From contig OY783216.1 of the NCBI GenBank assembly GCA_963678705.1, forward strand, positions 16,322,596 through 16,386,595: DNA of 64,000 nt, in the 5' to 3' direction. This DNA is from Panorpa germanica. Taxonomy: Eukaryota > Arthropoda > Insecta > Mecoptera > Panorpidae. A program made the translations under genes and the position numbers. The notes below the pieces were generated by a model. The model was not told the origin of the DNA and did no database searches. It was given only the letters and a program-made list of their open reading frames with translations. Shown here in pieces: positions 23,460 through 34,104 of this stretch. Every line of letters starts with the position of its first letter. Position 1 is the stretch's first letter.

Positions 23460-23650
23460 TCATCATCTTCATTAAATATCTATATTCAATAAATGGCTAT
23501 CTTTTAATAATATCAAATTATTATTGTACAGTAATCATTCTATTAAATATTCTCTGTTGTCTTTAACGTTACCCCATAAGCTATTATGTGTATTAAAAAT
23601 TCCAAGTAATATAAAGGGGGAGGGAATTGTGTTAATATGACTTTATGTTA
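23460..23650 (-). pseudogene. Jockey-like LINE endonuclease fragment
   Basis: On the minus strand it reads IPSPFILLGIFNTHNSLWGN, then REYLIE, a stop, and LLYNNNLILLKDSH. This is the central block of an apurinic-type endonuclease of jockey-group LINEs (family pattern: GDFN-HN-LWG, then a leader ending LL-NN-L-LLN). The catalytic Asp of GDFN is changed to Ile and stops are present, so it is dead. The following ~800 bp to the right (to about 24,480) may hold more of the element, but nothing there is clear enough to name. Confidence 0.6.
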
Positions 23651-26600
23651 TTTTGACTATGTTTAAGTATAAGTTTCAGATAGAAATTTTTTGTAGAACA
23701 TGTAGATTATTTCTAAGTTGGGTTATATAGTTATATGTTCCGAACAAAAAGCTTCTCTGACCAGTGTAGCCACTCTACCACTGGTGTTTTTAGTAACTCG
23801 ATCTTTTCAAAATATATTTTATGTTTTTAATGTTTATGTTTGTTTTGGCCTAAAAATTGTTGTTTGTAAGTAGATTACAATAGGGTTGTAATCAACTACC
23901 AGTCTTTGAAAGTTTTCTAACCAGCTGAAACAACCGTTTTAATTCCATTGAATTAAATTAAATTTTTAAGGATTCATTGAATTCGTATTCAGTTATTATT
24001 AAATAATGTATTTCACTGATTTGTTTTTAACATTTGATTATTTCTTGTTTTTAGTTTATTTCGTAATCTTTTTCTAATAGTTTCACTATCATCTATTGTT
24101 GTAATTGCTTATTTGTTAGTCATTGAGCATAAGAGCTTATCCAGGTTGTTTATTTCTGTAATGTTATTGGTTTTAAATATTTTTGAGTTTTTAAGATTTA
24201 TTGTCTTTTGTTTTCTCTTATAGAATGTACTTCCTTTAGTCTTGTTTTGTTCAATATTAGATGTGGATGGTATTTGATGAGCATAGAATGCTCTTTGTTA
24301 AAATTAAAATAGAGCATTATATTTCGCTTTTTGGAGATGTTTTTATTGCCACGTCTTGTTATTGTTTGTATTGAAACAGTTGTACCTGCTGATCCTTCCG
24401 TAGTTAAGAAGATTTAATTATAGTTTTGCAGGTCGAGTCAGACGAGCTTTCCTTCCTACTTAGCTATTTGTAGTGTAGCAATAAAAACGGTAGATGGGGA
24501 TACTGGTTGTACAATTTATTGCTACAGTGTTGTAATTGTTTGATTGGCTGATTGAGATTCGTTATTACATCGGGTTTTATGCGAATTGAATTTGAAATTG
24601 AAAATTTATTCGAGGTATTTGAGGTTACCTGGTACAGTGAATAAATTCAATCGGGGCTTACGTCGGTAGCCGCCAAAGAGTAAACAACTAAGGGAACCTA
24701 CAAGACATCTGCGGATAGTCGGGTAAATAATAGTAATAAGACAAACCATGGCGATTAGTGTTTGAAACAGAAAAACTGTGACTAGAGTATTTATTTAATA
24801 CCAATATGGATTATTAATCTGTTTTGAATAATAAAAAAGATGTAGTTTATCGCTAAATGTATTTAATTTATTTTGTCATCTGAGGTATTAATTTATGTAT
24901 CATAATTATTTAATTTATTGGCTATGTACAATCTGAGAGCCCACGTAAACTTAAGATACACTTGTACCATTATATATCGGATTATGTAATAAGGATACTT
25001 AACGATGGTCTTTTCGATTGGATTAATTATTTAACTTATTGTACGTGTATTGTGCCGTTTATGTTTTTTTTAAATTTTTTTTTTTATATTTATTTGTTTA
25101 TTTGCCTTAACTTTTATTCGTCATAGCCACATCAAACATTTATTTTTTAATAAAATGACATCTTTTTATTAAAATATGATCTTTATGGTTTTCTACTGTT
25201 GTCGCACCTTGTAAAAATTGTTTTCAGATGATAAATGATTAATTTGTATCAAGGGCCCTTCTGGACCGCTTAGTTTATTAATAAGTGGAAGTCAGAAGGA
25301 GGATACATAGTGTTGTCTTTTCAGTTAAAATTAGGAGCGGATTGATAAATAATCCGTGTGCTACACACTCCCAAATGTTTAATTTAACAAACAATTTTTT
25401 TCCATGTGCCATAGCCCTCATAACGGAGTTCCCAGGACTTAGAAAAAATCATTGTTACAGTAGCATTGTACAGTAGACTTGTCCTCCATTGACTTTTTCT
25501 TTAGAAGATACCTTAAAATCAAAGTTTACATAAGCAACTCAAGAGACTATTAAAGAATTTAAAGAAAACATATGCAACAAAATGCAAAACATTTCAACAA
25601 CCACTTGCTGTGCGGTCATGCAATATTTCCAGTACATTTAAATAATGAAATCCTCATTTTTGTACTTTCAAATACAGTATATAGTAATTAATTAATACCG
25701 ATTTTATATTTTTTATCGCCATTTAAAATGTTAAGATGATATTGGTCCAAAAACGAAAATATTACAAAAATTAAAAATTTGACAACATTTCGCTATAGAA
25801 AAAGTGACATTTGTTTAAAACTTTAGCAGTATTACTTATTTATAAAATATATATGTATATTCAAAAGTCCTGCCTAACTTTTAAAATTCAAAACGGCTCA
25901 TTTTTATTTATCCTCAGATAATGTGTGAACATAAGCGTTACACTAGCAGAGATAATTGCACAACATAATATTCTTTTAGCGTAGAACTTTTAGCGAAAAG
26001 AATAATAAAAAAGATTGGTTAAATTATGTATGTGGACGTGTTTTAGAGAAAAGAAAAGCAATTCTACAGTTTTACTAGTACTGCAAATCAAGTACATTTA
26101 TAGACGACTCTCTCTGTCAAGAACCTTTATTTAAAATAAGTATAATACGATACGTTTTACGATCTCCAAGTAGCGTTTGTGTTGAAAAAGATCATGGTAT
26201 ACTAGATGGGTTTGATAAAATGCAGGGATTGTCTTATTTTTGATAATAAATCTGAGAAGTGAATTGGCTAAATGTGTCATGAAATTAATATAATGAACCA
26301 ACAAATAGAAATATATTCAAAATATGAAAAAATAGAAAGGGTTATAAATTTCATTTATCTATAATGTTTAATTTTTTGTTTTTTTGTTGTTTAGTATAAT
26401 TATTTAGATTAGATAAGTTTTAACTTATTTTGTAATTGACATACTTAGGAAAGAAGACTGAGAAGGCCAAAAATGAATTTAAAAAAAAACACAACGAAAA
26501 GTAATTATGATATTTCTCAAGAGAATACATAATTCGTACATGACTAGGCTGACTAAAAATTATGTTGCAATATTACCCAAAGTGTTTATACTGCAGAGCA
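23651..26600. other. AT-rich intergenic DNA
   Basis: No gene supported. About 23,650-24,480 may be older sequence of the same LINE. The 63-aa plus frame at 25,285-25,476 has no recognised motif and no supporting context. Confidence 0.4.
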
Positions 26601-26609
26601 AAACAAAAT

Positions 26610-26702
26610 AAAATCGACAGTTCTGACAGGAGATCGAATCCTAGATCTTTATATCTATACCATACTATTCTGACTCCTAAGCTACCAGTGTTGTTGATAA
26701 TT
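26610..26702 (-). repeat. tRNA-derived SINE head
   Basis: On the minus strand an A-box-like TGGTAGCTTAGGAGTCAGA is followed about 35 bases later by a B-box-like GGATTCGATCTCC, the layout of an internal RNA polymerase III promoter in tRNA-derived SINEs. The leader ATTATCAACAACACTGGTAGC recurs with a few changes at 53,136-53,156, supporting a repeat family rather than a tRNA gene. There is no foldable acceptor stem. Confidence 0.5.
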
Positions 26703-27377
26703 TTTGTGTTATTTTCGGCACTACAAAAAATTAATTTATAGTTAACATTTAAACTAAAGAAGTGTATTAGTTACTTACAAACTTTTCAAATAAATCACCC
26801 CATTATAAAAATTATTATATAAGGATTGTTGATATTAAATACATACTCATAAGTCATTGTAAACGACATGTCATATTTGTTGCAGCTACTATATGCTGTG
26901 CGAGAAACCCCGTCGGGATTACGAAAGAAATTTAAAAAATAATATGTCGACATATAACATTTTTGGTACATTTATAAGACTTAAACTTACTTATAAATAA
27001 AATTATAATTTGGCATTATATTTTGCCATGAGAAATAAAATGTTTGTCATATTTTCATCAATAGTGGAGGCGGCAGGAGACATTAACTTTGCAAAAACCG
27101 TTCCATGAATTCTAATTGTTGATTTCAGTTAAGAAAGATTTAAAAAATGATATGGCGCAGTGTGCCGTACGGAAGTATGGTCGAATTCTTATTTTGGTCT
27201 TATAATAAGAGATTTTGGTTACAGAGATGTAGCTGTGAAAGAAACGTTGTTTTTGACTATTTAAGGTTGTTTTGGCATGGTATGAAATCGAAACCGGCAT
27301 TATCATAATACAATATAAATTTAATCATTGTAAAATTTATATATTAATTAATAATGAAAAATAACAATATTTTACAC
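26703..27377. other. AT-rich intergenic DNA
   Basis: Nothing supported. The 64-aa minus frame at 27,112-27,306 has no recognisable motif. Confidence 0.4.
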
Positions 27378-27653
27378 TTATAAGATACAATTAATGCTGA
27401 TTTTTTTACAAGTACAGGACATTGTTGTGCAATTAGCATTACATTTGCAAGTCCTTATTAAAGATTCTGGCAAAGACGGTTTTGCCATTTGCAATTTTCC
27501 ATTTCGCCTTTTATAGACGAATTGAAGAAACTTTAGAGGCTCATATATTGTTTGTGAGGAATGTCGATACAAATATGTTTGTAATGCAGCTTTTAAGCAA
27601 TTTAAATACGAAACATAAGAACGGATTTGAATATCACTATTTGTTAAAATAAT
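27378..27653 (-). pseudogene. Cys-rich C-terminal fragment of an insect repeat-family protein
   Basis: A 91-codon open stretch on the minus strand with no ATG near its start. It begins with SDIQIRSYVSYLNCLKAALQ. The last third reads NGKLQMAKPSLPESLIRTCK followed by CNANCTTMSCTCKK and a final Cys. This matches the C-terminal pattern of a multicopy insect protein family: G-L-P, LP-LL, then C-C-C--C-C-CK--L-C. I know that pattern from unannotated insect proteins; their function is not established. The terminal CGxCRG part is missing (a stop follows the last Cys), and no upstream exon is joined. Likely a decayed gene or mobile-element fragment. Confidence 0.45.
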
Positions 27654-27714
27654 TTATATTTCATTTTTCGTCGATGAGGTCTCATTATCATTCCAACAAA
27701 CATAAAATGACTTT

Positions 27715-27963
27715 CTACTTCGGCAGAACTTGGAAAACAAGTGTTATATTTATTTTATATAAAGAATCTAAATTAGTATTATCTTTTAAATATTGCAACG
27801 TTTCTAGCTCTATGATTGTACTGGCATAGTTACTAGCTGTAGGCAAATCTAAGTCTTCCACAAACATATAGTAAGATTCGTTCTTTTTCTTATCAATTGT
27901 ACAACATACAGTTTTTACGTCTTTTTGTTTTATTATAAAATCAATATTCCCAAAATGACAGAA
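27715..27963 (-). pseudogene. Unknown 82-codon open stretch upstream of the Cys-rich fragment
   Basis: Stop-free from TAG to TAG on the minus strand, reading FCHFGNIDFIIKQKDVKTVC, then TIDKKKNESYYMFVEDLDLP and on to LVFQVLPK. Composition is clearly more protein-like than nearby random frames, and it lies just upstream of the Cys-rich fragment on the same strand but in a different frame. The two may be parts of one decayed gene. No family recognised. Confidence 0.35.
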
Positions 27964-29408
27964 CTAAGTAAATGTGACCGTTAAAGAGTTACAAAAAGTG
28001 ATATAGTACACGACATCATTTCTTCCCTACTGTAGTAGAGGGTCCAATGCAGTTAAAAAGGAGAAGTGCAGAAGAGATGCAGTATTAGTCTATCAAAGCT
28101 ATAGCAACTGTTGAGTCGACCCATCATGTTTTAATATAATGTCTTGATAGATGTAAAACGAAAAATAAATTACATTGCTTATGATGTTCTTTTCAATTCA
28201 GGATGTCATCAACTATTAATATAACAACTGGAATATTACGCTGTAAAACAAAAGTGAAACTATAAATAGATATATATATCAACTTTTGAATACCAAATAA
28301 AACAAAAACTTCATTAGACGTTTATTAACCAATATTTCAATATTGATTTAAAAAATTGACCCCTTACGAATGAGTTCTCAACCCAATTATCTTATTTTAT
28401 GTCTTAAAGTAGAGTTAATAGGAAAGATATGGAAAGAACAGGCTCTATCATTTTCAAGTAGAATTATCACGACAATTATGCAGATAATTTTGGGTCATAA
28501 ATGGTGCTAATGTTGATGGGGTTTTAAGTTTATATTTATAATGTAATGTTTACGGATTAACACTATGAAGTAAGAAAAATTAAAAATGTATTTTGCATTT
28601 TCCAAATTGGAAAAAAGTTCGTAAAAGTTTTCAAATAAAGTATAAAATTCTATACTCTTAAAAGGTATTTAAATACAAAATAGATAATAGGTTTTTTGTA
28701 TTGTGTATTTGTATTTTGAGTATATGTATTTAAAAAACGCACATCTCTGTCTGTATATGTCTATTGTTTTATAATAAATACTTATTTTATAACAAATATA
28801 TTATATTATTTACATTAAGTACTATTAGTGTAAAGCTTTATATAATATATGAATATTTAAATATATATCTTATGAAGCTTTAGATCAATTTGTCATAATA
28901 AGTACAAATAGCTTCGATCCTTATTTACTTGTGGTTCACTGTAAGAATTCTTTATTTTTAAATTGTAAACCTTTTAAGCTTTATACATATTTTAAACTTA
29001 TTATATTAATTGTAGTAATTGTATTATCATCTAATACTGAGGTTTTTATTAATTAAAAAAGGGACATTTAATGGAAATACCCAAATCAGTAACAATAAAA
29101 TTTATCTTATTTAAATTTACCTTTTTGACAAATAAGGATATTGCAGGTAAAGCAAATAAAATAATTTAGCAAAAGCTAAGTTGCTGAGAAATCATAAAAT
29201 AATTTAAAATAAAATGAAATGGACACTACAGTAGAATACAATGGATCAGTATTTATATGTGTTCTTAAATATGTAATGTTGAAGAATTAGAGAATAATGA
29301 TATGTGTTAGGTACACAATCCTAAATATTAAAATTAAAATAGAACTATTTGAAATAATAATGTAAAGTTTACCTCTCAGAATTCAATACAATTTTATGTT
29401 TCAAAATT
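27964..29408. other. AT-rich intergenic DNA
   Basis: No gene supported. On the minus strand about 28,010-28,130 may continue the decayed gene at 27,715 but is too broken to read. Confidence 0.4.
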
Positions 29409-29422
29409 AGCTCTCACATATA
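29409..29422 (+). repeat. Target-site duplication of LINE copy B, left
   Basis: AGCTCTCACATATA recurs exactly at 30,762-30,775. Confidence 0.85.
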
Positions 29423-30761
29423 TATTTATATTTATTATTAATTGTGTGTGCCTTTCGGCTTTACAATCTACCGTATTCTATTTCTTAATACATTTCATTC
29501 CTATCTTAACAATTTAACCTTAAAACTAAACTTTATTAATTTTATTTAAAACTAATTATTTACTTAAAACTAAACTTTATTTATTTATTAAAACTAAAAA
29601 AAAAATTATTCTAGACTTTTAGTACTTCTAAAAAGTGCTTTCTGCTTCTTCTTCTTTTGACCCTCTCTATTATTCTCCACCAGCTTATTTATTCTCCTGT
29701 TCTTCCTTTCCTTCTTACTTTTTCCGCCATCCACCTCTTTCCTTCACTGCCTCCCTTTAGTAGCTGGCCAATATTCCTTCCGCACGCTACTTTTTCCTTA
29801 CACTCAAACTTAATGTGCTCCAGTGTTTCGTCCTCCGCTCCGCACATTCTACATTTTCTTTCCTCACTCTTTTCCCAGTATCTGTTTCCTTTTTCCTCAT
29901 TTCCCAATCTAAACCTTGCTGTTCTTCTTATGTGTTTTATGTCTTTTTCTATAAGGTACTGAGGCACATTATTTTCCCATAACCTCTTATATCTTTTATT
30001 GTAGTTACTTTTTTCTATTTTTTCCATTCTCTCCTGCTGTTGTATCTCCTTATCCCTTCTCCTTAGCTCCTCTTTCACACTTGCGCCACCTACTCTTCTC
30101 CTCTCTGCCTCCTCGATCGCCTCTTTATCTTTTTTAGACCTCCCCCCCCACATTCTTTATGCTATCCTCTTTTATTTTTTTTAAAATTTTGCTTTCCGCT
30201 CTGTTCAATTTCTCCTCGTATTTTACTGCTCTTTCCCCTGTTTTAATTCGTATCTTATCCCTTTTTAGCTCCTCCATCACCATGTATCCTGGCGTGCACC
30301 TGTCCAGCCCTAGTACCCATTTCATATCTCACCTGTATTCTTTCCAACTTTTCTTGTTCCTTCCACCCCCAAACCTCTGCTCCATACAACATCATACTGG
30401 CTATCAGTCTATCAAATATCCATATTTTTTTTGTATGTCCCCCCCAAATACCTTTTCCCCTAGTCCCTATACCCGTCGCATTGCTTGCTCTGCCTTCTTA
30501 GCTACCTCCCTTATCTGAGCCTCTTCTCCATTGTTCCTTTTAAAAGTGTAGCCCAGATATTTAAATTCTTCTACTTCCTCAATGTCCTCTGTCTTGTATT
30601 TCCACCTTTTATGTCTTCTTTTTCCACCCCCCTTTTTTAAATACCATAATTTTTGTCTTTTCCAAGTTCAACTCTAGTCCTTTCCTGTCTATATACCTCC
30701 CTAGCCGGTGTGCCATCTCCTGCAGCTCTCCTTTCCTTTTGACCAACAGGACTATATCGTC
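29423..30761 (-). mobile_element. 5'-truncated LINE, copy B
   Basis: About 1.34 kb on the minus strand, flanked by 14-bp target duplications. Same family as copies A and C: the 3' end GATTGTAAAGCCGAAAGGC is shared. The AT-rich 3' tail is TAATAATAAATATAAATATA. The 5' cut falls right at the YADD region of the RT, so only the post-catalytic part remains. Confidence 0.9.
29689..30761 (-). pseudogene. LINE copy B C-terminal coding remnant
   Basis: Open pieces at 30,134-30,325 (MKWVLGLDRCTPGYMVMEEL) and 29,689-30,153 (KEELRRRDKEIQQQERMEK, then the Cys/His motif CRMCGAEDETLEHIKFEC). They are in different frames and overlap, so at least one frameshift lies near 30,140. The part from the RT palm to GLELNVE is also present in broken form at 30,590-30,760. 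No catalytic site remains. Confidence 0.8.
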
Positions 30762-30775
30762 AGCTCTCACATATA
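30762..30775 (+). repeat. Target-site duplication of LINE copy B, right
   Basis: Exact copy of 29,409-29,422. Confidence 0.85.
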
Positions 30776-31048
30776 AAATATAATTCATTTTCTATATAAG
30801 TTCTCATGTATTCCAAATTTTTTTCTAAATAAATAATTTTATTTATTTTACCTATTCGATTTTGTTGTTGTTTGTTGATTGATGTTGGATGTTGAATATT
30901 TATTATATTTATTGAAGGGTTTGGTTTGAGATTGAGAATTAAAAAATAAAAAAAAAGTTATAAGAAATGACAAGAGACGACTACAGTTCTCTTCAAACTA
31001 GAAATGTGTTTTGGCAATTCATATTTTTAACACCTATTTAGCAAATAA

Positions 31049-31052
31049 ATAG
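31049..31052 (+). repeat. Target duplication (ATAG) of the gypsy element, left
   Basis: ATAG directly before the LTR start TGTAAC; the same four bases follow the other LTR at 42,205-42,208. A 4-bp duplication is usual for Ty3/gypsy integration. Confidence 0.75.
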
Positions 31053-31961
31053 TGTAACCCTACCCCTTATATCTACTATCTATATATGGTGGTAGTTACT
31101 TATTTTATGAGGGCAATTCTATAATTCCCTCATGCGAAAGTTCGTTTATGAGGATCTGGTTCCCCTTGAGTCGGATGACCAAGCTAATGCTAATTGTGGA
31201 GGCTTCTTTATTATTCAGGACTTATTACCTCATCTAATTATATTTCATAAATATATTAGGTTTTACTTACTTTTTGTACTTTCTCTGCAGGCAGCTTCCT
31301 CTGCTTTGGACAATCACTTTATTTAACGCGACCGTTAATTCTAAGTACTTTTACAATTAAAACAAGGGATTCATTAACACTATTTTCTTTATTATTCAAA
31401 AACTTAATTAATACAAATCTTAGTAATTTTAATAATCTTTATGTCAAAGCGACTGACTAATACCCGAACCACCGACTAAGGGGCGCTACTCCCTTATTAG
31501 ACGGGGCTGATTAGACAGACCTTTCGATTGACGTCTCGACGTACTAACTGGCTGATTGATCTTGATGGACTGACCCCCTCTCCTTTCTTAAACTCGGTTT
31601 ATATAGATTCAAACTCTTTGTTTCAAAAGATGACCTCATTTAAACTTATTCCGTCATCATGGCTTTGATTTTGAGTTTGGTTTTAATATAAACATTATTT
31701 CAAAGTACACGTGCCATACACACAAAAGAAGTTAGTTAATATTTCTCTTAAAAGTTATTGTAAATACTTTGTCAGCAGTTTTGAGTATAACACTAATATA
31801 CGACATGGTCCTATCGATAAAACAATACTTAATCTAACTAATATTCCCGCCAGTTCGGCGACTTAAGCTATTAAAAATACATTGTATGTGAACCATTACA
31901 CTGGTTCCTAAATAGTTAGTTATATTATCAATAATTAATGAATCTATATGGGACTGTTACA
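31053..31961 (-). repeat. 3' LTR of the gypsy element
   Basis: 909 bp, TGTAAC to GTTACA read on the minus strand (ends TG...CA). It matches 41,296-42,204 apart from about two substitutions: T versus G at the third base of the left end, and AATTAATG versus AATTATTG near the right end. Confidence 0.95.
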
Positions 31962-31976
31962 TTGCTTCCCGTTTTT
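31962..31976 (-). other. Polypurine tract
   Basis: On the minus strand AAAACGGGAAGCAA lies directly against the 3' LTR start. It is the expected site for plus-strand DNA priming. Confidence 0.75.
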
Positions 31977-34104
31977 AAATTAAAATCTATAATCCAATGA
32001 TTATAATTTTATTAGTCTTTCCCGTATTTCTAGATTCATTCATAATTGAAACCTTAATAAAATAAATGTAATTTAAAATTTAAATCAATAAATCAATCAT
32101 ATATAATCGTTGATAATCAAAATAATTCTTCTTTATCTGCTTTATGTAGGTGATTTTGTTCTCATAATTTCATTTCAAAATGCGACAAACTTTGATAAAT
32201 AAGTGAATACTTTTCTTCGTTTCGAATACGCTCTCCCTCGGTTTGTTTTCGAATGCGGCCTTGTCCTACTGCTTTGCATCTGGCTTCATATTCCATAGGT
32301 TGCATAAACAATACTGATAGTTTTTAATGCTCCATAACATTTGTAAATTCTTGTTCTGTTTACAATACTTGTAGATCAATACACACATCATATATGTTTT
32401 CTTCTTAAGCGATTACTGCTTCACTTAGACTCTTAATTTCTTCTGGATTATTCACGTACTTCGTCATTTTCGTATTGTTTTCTTCATCTTTTTCAATTTG
32501 CATCGATTTCATCGGAATCTTCATCTCATAACGGCTTGCATTCTGGTAGTTCCTCTCGTACATTCGATCATTGACTCGTTCAAGTATTCACACTTATTAC
32601 CTTAGTCTTACGCATTATGAAAATCAACTACTAGTCTCATCCTTCAGTTCCTCGTTGTTGTAAATGCTGCAATTTATACTCTTACGTAATTATCTTAATT
32701 ATAAATTCATTTTCTGTCTTCTTTTTCTATAATTTCTTACATTTGACATAACAAATTTGGCTCTTATATAGCTCTTTTACTTATACTTTGATTAACTTTA
32801 CTTAGAAGTTATAGTCATTACAAAATATGAATTTATTTCATAACATATCTTAATTTCTAGTTATTTTAATTATATTTTAAACATAACATGTAAATATCTT
32901 ACGGCATGTGTTTCTTTTTTTAAATATCATCAATATCTTTTGAATTTCCTCTTATTACTTTTTTTTTCTTTGATTGTTATATATATGTTTTTCAACTTTG
33001 CAATATTTATGCCATAAATTATTTTCACATCTTTTACAAACTACTTGTTAATTCTACACAATAATAAAATTTAATGTAAACATATTTTTTTCTTTAATTA
33101 AAATACAAATTTAACTTTTCTCTTAAATTTAGAATCAATATTCCATACTTTAGTTTATACTTTTATTAACGAATATTTTAATGAACTTATTCTCATTTAC
33201 TGTATTTTTTCCATTTAACAAATTTATTATGTTTATTTCTTTCAAATCAAAACATTATTCTAAACATGGTTATATCAAACATTATTTTTAAATCTATTTA
33301 TTATTTTTTTTAAACAACAAAATCTTAATTTTATAGATACTTTACTCAAATATAGTCAAGGTAAACATAATTATTAAACTTCAACACTTGTTACTTGAAT
33401 TTAAAACAACTTTTTATATTCGCATGTAGTTTTACATGTGCTTCACAAAATAAAATTTCTTTTTCTCTATATTATATTATATCTCAATGCAATTTTAACA
33501 ATACAAGTGTTTAAATTTTCAATGAATACCTCTTATCAATTTTAAAATCTTCTTCTTTCTCCAAAATAATCTGTGAACAGAAAAACATGTTAATTTATTC
33601 AAAATTTGTGATATAAAATCTTCAATTAAGTCATCTCATCCTATTTGCTGCATTCATTATGTATCTTGTCCATCTGAAATTATATAGCATTAGTATATTT
33701 CGATAAAAACATAAAAATTATTATTCTTTAAACGTTATTGTTACTCATGTTTCGTACATCTGTAATTTCTGGTCTAGCTTGTTTATTATTGTACCCTTAT
33801 CTAATTTATGTTCTCCAACCCCCTGTTAGAAATCTTATTTATGTTCACTTATATTCTCAAGTGTTAATTTCTTCTATGACCTTTCTGACTCGAATTTCAA
33901 TACATCTGTTACAAATAACTTTAGTCTCTAATTATATGTTTATTTTCTTAACTCATGACCTTTCTGTTTTTATGTTTCTTTTACTCGTAAAATATTAAAG
34001 TACCATATTAGTCTCATTTAACTATTTTAACGACAAAATAATCCCTTTTTCAAATTGACCTTAACTAATTTATATCCCATTGAAACTCCGATAGTTATAA
34101 TTAG
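31977..34104 (-). other. 3' noncoding region of the gypsy element
   Basis: About 2.1 kb of AT-rich DNA between the pol stop and the polypurine tract, in the place where envelope genes sit in env-bearing relatives. No frame longer than about 90 codons and no envelope signature was found. The only coding-like part is a broken ORF at 32,162-32,586. Confidence 0.6.
32162..32586 (-). pseudogene. Broken third ORF of the gypsy element
   Basis: One minus-strand frame of about 140 codons stays coding-like from EYLNERVNDRMYERNYQNAS through IPMKSMQIEKDEENNTK to YEARCKAVGQGRIRKQTEGE and a final HFEMKL stop, interrupted only by three TAA codons (one at 32,324-32,326). It is Lys/Glu/Asn-rich with no membrane segment, so it does not look like an envelope protein. 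No family recognised. It may be a captured or accessory gene that decayed before this young copy inserted. Confidence 0.4.

Noticed and set aside
25285..25476. 63-aa plus-strand frame
   Set aside because: No recognisable motif, no start context or splice context, and length is expected by chance.
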